In this document: piece after piece, positions 59,514 to 64,000 of the stretch | Layout: every line of letters starts with the position of its first letter | How positions within the stretch are numbered: position 1 is the stretch's first letter | Made by a program: the position numbers and the translations under genes | The notes under the pieces: model-generated | Databases searched by the model: none | The model's input: only the letters and a program-made list of their open reading frames with translations | What the model was told of the DNA's origin: nothing | Assembly: GCA_034003325.1 (NCBI GenBank) | Contig: JAVEYW010000002.1 | Span: 150,189 to 214,188, forward strand | Direction: 5' to 3' | DNA length: 64,000 nucleotides | DNA from: Desulfobacterales bacterium | GTDB taxonomy: Bacteria; Desulfobacterota; Desulfobacteria; Desulfobacterales; JAFDDL01

Positions 59514-60132
59514 ACAACAGCCCTAAGGATTCGGGATCGAATTCCTCGATGATTTTACCCTTTTCGACAAAATCGCTGATCTGAGCGATAGCGTTTTGGT
59601 ACGCCTGCATTGCTTGCGTCATCCATGACAAGGTCGGATCTTCCTCACCCAACTTCGTTTCGATCCGGTTCCGAAGCGCCAGTCCCGCTTGAAAATGGCG
59701 GTTCAGTTCATCCAGCACTTGTTTTCGGGCTTCATGCTTCTTTCGTTCGGCCAGAATGACCGGCAACAGGCGTTTTACCGAGTATTCCACCAGCGCGTCC
59801 CGCGGTGCATTATAATGCTTTGATACTGTTTCGAGGGAATTAAGCGACCGGCGGCTGATCACAAAGGTTTTTTGAACGCGATTTAAGGGGGGAAGCCGGG
59901 CCTCGCGCGCCTCCCGGGCAATGGATGAGAGACTTCGGGTGTCTTCCGCCAAATGGTCAAACAGTGATTTTTGCTTAATTCCCAGGTGTTTTGCCACGAT
60001 ACTGATGGCGTCGATGCATCCGGCCGACAACTTGAACGTGGCCCGGATCGATTGCCGGCCCCGTAGATCGCTGCCGGTAGCCTCGGAGAACGAAAGCTCC
60101 CCTTCAACATTAAGTTCGTTATCGGGTCCCAT
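59491..60132 (-). CDS. Putative tandem ribbon-helix-helix DNA-binding regulator
   Basis: A 213-residue protein with two similar units. Residues 27-64 (QSIRATFKLSAGCIDAISIV, then AKHLGIKQKSLFDHLAED) and 86-122 (VQKTFVISRRSLNSLETVS, then KHYNAPRDALVEYSVKRL) share the plan strand, helix, turn, helix of ribbon-helix-helix proteins. One chain could therefore form the two-stranded reading sheet alone. A charged helical tail (about 125-190) may serve oligomerisation or sensing. GAGGAG lies before the ATG. It is divergent from the hsp20 genes, and an AT-rich element in that gap recurs before dnaK. I infer a heat-shock regulator. A non-regulatory role is possible because the sequence is not a classical CopG protein. 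Confidence 0.55.
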   Translation of the reverse strand: MGPDNELNVEGELSFSEATGSDLRGRQSIRATFKLSAGCIDAISIVAKHLGIKQKSLFDHLAEDTRSLSSIAREAREARLPPLNRVQKTFVISRRSLNSLETVSKHYNAPRDALVEYSVKRLLPVILAERKKHEARKQVLDELNRHFQAGLALRNRIETKLGEEDPTLSWMTQAMQAYQNAIAQISDFVEKGKIIEEFDPESLGLLFKQGEAE

Positions 60133-60161
60133 AGGCCGCTCCTCACACGAAAATCCATATA

Positions 60162-60195
60162 ATTACTTATAAATTATATTACTATAATAATAATG
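60162..60195. promoter_or_regulatory. AT-rich element, copy 1 (regulator/hsp20 divergent promoter)
   Basis: A 34-base element begins ATTACTTATAAATT and ends ACTATAATAATAATG. The same pattern stands before dnaK at 61421-61453. It lies 30 bases before the RHH regulator's ATG and contains TATAAT at 60183-60188, a possible -10 box toward hsp20, so a bound protein could block both directions. Confidence 0.5.
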
Positions 60196-60330
60196 CAAGA
60201 AAAATTTTCAAACGTTATTGACTTTCTTTTTTTTATTTCTATTTTTCGATTAACCAAGGGCGATGTCGCAATGAAACCTTCAACGCGACTGAAAACATAT
60301 CAGGTAACCCAAACACAGGAGGATGGAAAA

Positions 60331-60789
60331 ATGATATACAGAACTGCTTTCGGGCTTCCGAGCTGGAATTTCAGAAGCGCCTTTGACGAATTAAATCGAA
60401 TGAGAAGACAAATGGATAGACTATTTGAAGGGATTCCGGACAGATCGCTTTCCGGCTATTCAGGCAGTGTGTTTCCGGCCATGAACCTCACCGAAGACAA
60501 AGACTATTATATCATTCGGGCGGAGTTGCCGGGCATTGCATCCAGCGAACTGAATATTGAAGCCACCGGAAGAAATCTTTCCATTACCGGAGAGCGCAAA
60601 ATTCCGGCTCCCGAAGAAGGCGCCAAATACCATCGCCGGGAGCGTGAAGCCGGCCGGTTCGCGCGGGCCATCAGTCTGCCAGGAGAAATTGATGCGGCAA
60701 AGGTCGAGGCTTCCTTGAAAAACGGTATCCTCACGGTGAAATTACCAAAGGCGGCCGCTTCGAAACCACGACAGATCACAATCAATTAA
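60331..60789 (+). CDS. Hsp20/alpha-crystallin small heat-shock protein, first copy
   Basis: A protein of 152 residues from the ATG at 60331, which has AGGAGG at 60317-60322; the longer upstream frame (60193) begins with a non-conserved leader. The N-terminal region (SAFDELNRMRRQMDRLFEG) leads to an alpha-crystallin domain from about residue 48 (FPAMNLTEDKDYYIIRAELPG, then LSITGERKI) and the GILTVKLPKA motif. Small Hsps hold unfolded proteins for refolding by DnaK. The second hsp20 gene follows after 13 bases. Confidence 0.92.
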   Translation: MIYRTAFGLPSWNFRSAFDELNRMRRQMDRLFEGIPDRSLSGYSGSVFPAMNLTEDKDYYIIRAELPGIASSELNIEATGRNLSITGERKIPAPEEGAKYHRREREAGRFARAISLPGEIDAAKVEASLKNGILTVKLPKAAASKPRQITIN

Positions 60790-60802
60790 GGAGGAAAGGG
60801 CC

Positions 60803-61210
60803 ATGACTACCGATACCAAAGAGCTTCAGGCAAAGGAAAAACAAGAACTGGCATCTGTTGCGGAGCAGACCAAGCCCGGGCTTGTGTTTACGCCAGATGT
60901 GGATATTTATGAAACCGACCACGCACTGAAACTGGTGGCGGATATGCCGGGTGTCACGCCCGAAACGCTGAACATCGACCTTCGGGACAATGTGCTGACC
61001 ATTACCGGGGACAGCCCCCCGCTCGGCGGTGCGGAAGAAAAGGCGGTTCTGGTGGAATATAACACCGGTACCTATTACAGGCAGTTTACCCTTTCAGAAA
61101 TTATCAACCAGGACAAAATCGACGCCCAGTTAAATGATGGCGTGTTGAGCCTGACCCTGCCGAAGGTTGAAAAGGCCGCACCCCGAAAAATTGCAGTTAC
61201 TGCTCAGTAA
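60803..61210 (+). CDS. Hsp20/alpha-crystallin small heat-shock protein, second copy
   Basis: A 135-residue paralogue with a different N-terminus (TKELQAKEKQELASVAEQTK) and the alpha-crystallin domain FTPDVDIYETDHALKLVADMPG, DNVLTITGD and GVLSLTLPKVEK. AGGAGG lies ahead of the ATG at 60803. The two proteins differ enough to form mixed oligomers, as known for other class A/B pairs. A rho-independent terminator follows (61220-61271). Confidence 0.93.
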   Translation: MTTDTKELQAKEKQELASVAEQTKPGLVFTPDVDIYETDHALKLVADMPGVTPETLNIDLRDNVLTITGDSPPLGGAEEKAVLVEYNTGTYYRQFTLSEIINQDKIDAQLNDGVLSLTLPKVEKAAPRKIAVTAQ

Positions 61211-61219
61211 TGACGAGAC

Positions 61220-61271
61220 AAGCCGGGTCCGGAGCATTATATCAACGGGCTCGGCTTTCTTGTTCTTTTTT
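61220..61271 (+). terminator. Rho-independent terminator after the hsp20 pair
   Basis: AAGCCG at 61220-61225 pairs with CGGCTT at 61252-61257, with further pairing (GGGTCC with GGGCTC, imperfect) inside, followed by a T-rich stretch up to 61271. It separates the hsp20 pair from dnaK. Confidence 0.75.
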
Positions 61272-61415
61272 GGATCTATCCGGTAGTTGTGTCACCCGCC
61301 TCATTGATGACCGATACGCTTTCAACTGATGCCCTGCCAGCTCCTAATAAAGCATATTAAAAAATTTTTGCCACGTCCGTTACTATGTGTTGACATTCGA
61401 AAAATACTGGCTACC

Positions 61416-61453
61416 TTAACATTACTAATAATGATTAACTATAAATAATAATG
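61416..61453 (+). promoter_or_regulatory. dnaK promoter region with AT-rich element, copy 2
   Basis: The segment 61421-61453 starts ATTACTAATAATG and ends CTATAAATAATAATG, matching the element at 60162-60195. TAATAATG occurs twice with a 20-base period (61426 and 61446). TTAACA at 61416 and TATAAA at 61440 (18-base spacer) can serve as a promoter inside the element. A second -35 (TTGACA at 61390-61395) lies upstream with a poor -10. Confidence 0.5.
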
Positions 61454-61472
61454 TAGCCAATGGAGGTATAAA

Positions 61473-63380
61473 ATGAACAAAGTGATCGGAATAGATCTTG
61501 GCACGACCAATTCATGCGTTGCGATCATCGAAGGGGGTGACCCGATGGTTATTTCCAACCCGGAAGGGGGCCGTACCACCCCGTCCATTGTCGCGGTATC
61601 CAAATCGGGCGAACGGCTCGTGGGGCAGATCGCTAAACGCCAGGCGGTTACTAACCCGGAAAATACGATTTCCGGCGTAAAGCGTCTGATCGGGCGCAAA
61701 TACGATTCAGCCGAGGTGCAAAAGGATATCAAGGTGCTGCCCTACAAAATTAGAAAGGGAGCAAACGGGGATGCCGTGATTGAATTAAACGGCAAGCAGC
61801 ATAGCCCGGCCGAAGTTTCATCCATGATTCTGGCCGACATCAAGCATACGGCTGAAGCCTACCTGGGCCACAGCGTCACGGACGCCGTTATCACGGTGCC
61901 GGCTTATTTTAATGACAGCCAGCGACAGGCGACAAAGGATGCCGGTAAAATTGCAGGGTTAAATGTTCAGCGCATCATAAATGAGCCCACGGCGGCAGCT
62001 CTTGCCTATGGTCTGGATAAGAATAAGGAAGGGAAGATTGCGGTGTTTGACTTGGGCGGCGGCACCTTTGATATCTCCATTCTCGATATCGGGGATGGGG
62101 TCTTTGAGGTAAAAAGCACCAATGGTGACACGCACTTGGGCGGGGAAGATTTTGATTTGCTTCTGGTGGATTATCTGGCCGACGAGTTTAAAAAGGATCA
62201 GGGGTTTGATCTTCGAAACGACAAAATGGCCTTGCAGCGATTAAAGGAAGCCGCTGAAAAAGCCAAAATGGAGCTTTCCACCACAGCTCAGACCGAGATC
62301 AATCTGCCCTTTATTACGGCGGACGCCAATGGACCGAAACATCTGAACATCAAGCTGAGCCGGGCGAAGCTGGAATCCCTGGTGGCAGATCTTCTCGATA
62401 AGCTGGAAGGACCGTGCCGCCAGGCGCTCGCAGATGCAAAATTGACCCCGGCGCAAATCAGCGAGGTCATTCTTGTGGGTGGTATGACTCGCATGCCGGC
62501 GGTTCAGGAGCGGGTCCGGCGGATTTTCGGGAAAGAGCCCCAAAAGGGCGTCAATCCGGACGAAGTGGTGGCCATGGGAGCTGCCATTCAGGGAGGGGTT
62601 CTCAAAGGAGACGTTCAGGATGTGCTGTTGCTCGATGTTACCCCGTTATCGCTGGGTATTGAAACCCTGGGGGGCGTGATGACCCGGCTCATCGAGAAAA
62701 ATACCACCATTCCGACCAAGAAGAGCGAAATGTTTTCGACCGCCGAGGATAATCAGCCGGCAGTTTCCATTCATGTGCTTCAAGGGGAGCGGGAAATGGC
62801 GCGGGACAACAAAACGCTGGGTCGCTTTGAGTTGGTCGGCATCGCGCCGGCGCCACGAGGCACCCCCCAGATTGAAGTGACCTTTGACATCGATGCGGAT
62901 GGTATCGTGAACGTATCGGCCAGGGACATGGCCACGGGAAAAGCGCAATCCATCAAGATTACCGCCACTTCCGGGCTGACAAAGGCCGATATCGATCGAC
63001 TGGTACAAGAAGCGCAAATTCATTCCGCGGAGGATAGACAAAAAAGAGCCCTGATCGATGCCCGCAACCAGGCGGATGCCTTGATCTATTCGACGGAAAA
63101 AACGCTTCAAACGCATCGGGCCGAGATTGATTCGGCAACCCTCGGTGAGGTCGAAGCCGCGATACAAGCGCTTAAATCCGCGGCAAAAGACGAAGATACA
63201 AATGAGATTACGCGCCGAACCGACGCCCTGCAGCACGCTGCGCACGCAATGTCAACGGCATTGTATCAGCGTGAATCGGCCGGAACGAACCGGGGCGCCG
63301 AACCTCACGCCAGCGCATCCCACTCGTCAATGAATGAGGATGAAAATGTGGTGGACGCGGAATATGAAGAGGTCAACTAA
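61473..63380 (+). CDS. dnaK: Chaperone protein DnaK (Hsp70)
   Basis: A 635-residue Hsp70. The ATPase domain carries [44 protein letters not shown] and [10 protein letters not shown]. The substrate domain follows from about residue 385, and the tail ends [11 protein letters not shown], close to the usual EEVD-like ending for GrpE- and DnaJ-dependent DnaK. GGAGG lies seven bases before the ATG at 61473. grpE, dnaJ and hrcA are not adjacent, which is unusual for the main dnaK of many bacteria; this may be a stand-alone or second copy. Confidence 0.97.
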   Translation: MNKVIGIDLGTTNSCVAIIEGGDPMVISNPEGGRTTPSIVAVSKSGERLVGQIAKRQAVTNPENTISGVKRLIGRKYDSAEVQKDIKVLPYKIRKGANGDAVIELNGKQHSPAEVSSMILADIKHTAEAYLGHSVTDAVITVPAYFNDSQRQATKDAGKIAGLNVQRIINEPTAAALAYGLDKNKEGKIAVFDLGGGTFDISILDIGDGVFEVKSTNGDTHLGGEDFDLLLVDYLADEFKKDQGFDLRNDKMALQRLKEAAEKAKMELSTTAQTEINLPFITADANGPKHLNIKLSRAKLESLVADLLDKLEGPCRQALADAKLTPAQISEVILVGGMTRMPAVQERVRRIFGKEPQKGVNPDEVVAMGAAIQGGVLKGDVQDVLLLDVTPLSLGIETLGGVMTRLIEKNTTIPTKKSEMFSTAEDNQPAVSIHVLQGEREMARDNKTLGRFELVGIAPAPRGTPQIEVTFDIDADGIVNVSARDMATGKAQSIKITATSGLTKADIDRLVQEAQIHSAEDRQKRALIDARNQADALIYSTEKTLQTHRAEIDSATLGEVEAAIQALKSAAKDEDTNEITRRTDALQHAAHAMSTALYQRESAGTNRGAEPHASASHSSMNEDENVVDAEYEEVN

Positions 63381-63389
63381 CGAGCCCGG

Positions 63390-63425
63390 CAATGGGCGGC
63401 GGCCTTCAATGGGTGCCGCCCATTG
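63390..63425 (+). repeat. Strong hairpin downstream of dnaK
   Basis: CAATGGGCGGC at 63390-63400 pairs over eleven bases with GCCGCCCATTG at 63415-63425, loop of 14. No T tract follows. It sits nine bases after the dnaK stop and may act as a transcript end or mRNA-stabilising element. Confidence 0.65.
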
Positions 63426-63599
63426 CGGCAACCACCCACTTGATCGATATCCATATCAACCCATAACATAGGTGCGTCGTTTTTCCGTATAGGTATTTAT
63501 ACCCACGTCAAAACGCGTACTTTTACCAATTACGGTATCCTTTTTTTTAGTTTATAGTATTCTTCGATATAATGGCATAGCTATCTAAAGGAGGCGGTG

Positions 63600-63827
63600 A
63601 TGCCGACAGGAACGGTAAAATGGTTTAATAGCAGCCAAGGCTATGGTTTCATTGAAGAAGAGCATGGACGGGCCAATGTGTTCGTCCAGCTCTCAGAGGT
63701 GATTCCTAGTCGTTCAAAAGGGTTCAGGCCATTAAAAGAAGGGGACCGAGTTGCTTTCGACATCGAACGGGGTCATACCGGCTTGACTGCTATAAACGTT
63801 ATGCTGCATAGAGAAAGCCACAACTGA
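63600..63827 (+). CDS. Cold-shock-domain protein (CspA-like)
   Basis: A single cold-shock domain of 75 residues: TGTVKWFNSSQGYGFIEEE with RNA-binding motif RNP1, NVFVQLSEV with RNP2 in a variant form (VFVQ instead of VFVH), and KEGDRVAFDIERG. AAAGGAGG (63587-63594) is best placed for the ATG at 63600; the GTG at 63597 is too close. TATAAT at 63568-63573 is a likely -10 box. The end (LTAINVMLHRESHN) departs from the usual AANV. Confidence 0.9.
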   Translation: MPTGTVKWFNSSQGYGFIEEEHGRANVFVQLSEVIPSRSKGFRPLKEGDRVAFDIERGHTGLTAINVMLHRESHN

Positions 63828-63898
63828 AAAGGTCTAAATAGCGAACGCCTTGGGCAATTGCCGAGGCCTTGGCACGCATCGAATTTTTCAACCCTCCT

Positions 63899-64000
63899 TT
63901 AAAACAAATTCAATCGGTTTCGATAAGCACCGATGACTCTGGCCGGATCATCGGTGATCACGATATTCTCGCCGACCCATTCCGGTGCCCGGCCCTTGTG
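63899..64000 (-). CDS. 3' end of an unidentified gene (cut by window edge)
   Basis: The minus strand is open from the window edge to a TAA at 63901-63899. It encodes a tail that includes EWVGENIVITDDPARVIGAY and ends RNRLNLF. The coding look is good, with no stop codon across 33 codons and typical codon use, but I do not recognise the family from so short a piece. Confidence 0.5.
   Translation of the reverse strand, partial: HKGRAPEWVGENIVITDDPARVIGAYRNRLNLF

Overview
The window reads as one continuous piece of bacterial chromosome, most likely from an anaerobic, sulfate-reducer-like member of the Desulfobacterota (former Deltaproteobacteria). This rests on gene content and order: pheT followed by a small MerR gene, a MGLLSS-type RdgC homologue beside dnaN-gyrB, a B12-type radical SAM/DUF2344 gene joined to rng, a korDABC 2-oxoacid:ferredoxin oxidoreductase, and eukaryote-type glucan enzymes. 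No sulfate-reduction gene is present, so the phylum is an inference. I found no rRNA, tRNA, CRISPR array, transposase or prophage.

Layout. 1-5073: the 3' end of pheT, a MerR regulator, a SpoT-like protein with an intact hydrolase but damaged synthetase, and a frameshifted EndoQ-type nuclease gene. 5620-10314: a two-gene RdgC-like pair coupled to dnaN and gyrB. 10320-17380: asnS, an HtrA protease, the radical SAM/DUF2344 protein and RNase G. 17612-22860: the origin-type cluster rpmH-rnpA-yidD-yidC-jag-mnmE, followed at 22899-22914 by a perfect parS centromere site without parAB. 22974-24018: a YkgJ-type cysteine-cluster protein and a small unknown partner. 24046-34497 (minus): branching enzyme, alpha-glucan phosphorylase, a giant two-domain debranching enzyme and a eukaryote-type UDP-glucose pyrophosphorylase. 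34661-36986 (minus): an SPFH/zinc-ribbon protein and a zinc-ribbon partner that appears to lack a canonical start codon. 37266-44257: a DUF4124 protein, rsmE, an acidic repeat protein, then valS-nadC and a rhomboid protease fused to a DnaJ C-terminal domain. 44291-48967: a small secreted protein, an SDR enzyme, pncB-pncA, a universal stress protein and a VKOR protein.

48968-51329 is gene-poor; it holds a probable 64-residue protein, a YajD-type HNH protein and a cold-shock gene remnant. 51330-54705 is arcB-arcC plus a cyclic-2,3-diphosphoglycerate-synthetase-like GTPase. 54706-55255 holds a decayed FAD-oxidase gene start and a good terminator. 55256-57960 (minus) is korDABC. 58221-63380 has a LarA-like protein, a tandem ribbon-helix-helix regulator divergent from two hsp20 genes, and dnaK. 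A cold-shock-domain gene and the 3' end of an unidentified minus-strand gene close the window.

The two most interesting leads are: (1) a putative single-chain tandem-RHH regulator with an AT-rich element (about 34 bp) in its own divergent promoter and again just upstream of dnaK, suggesting an undescribed heat-shock control circuit; and (2) the rhomboid-DnaJ C-terminal-domain fusion, which would join intramembrane proteolysis to substrate binding of the chaperone type.
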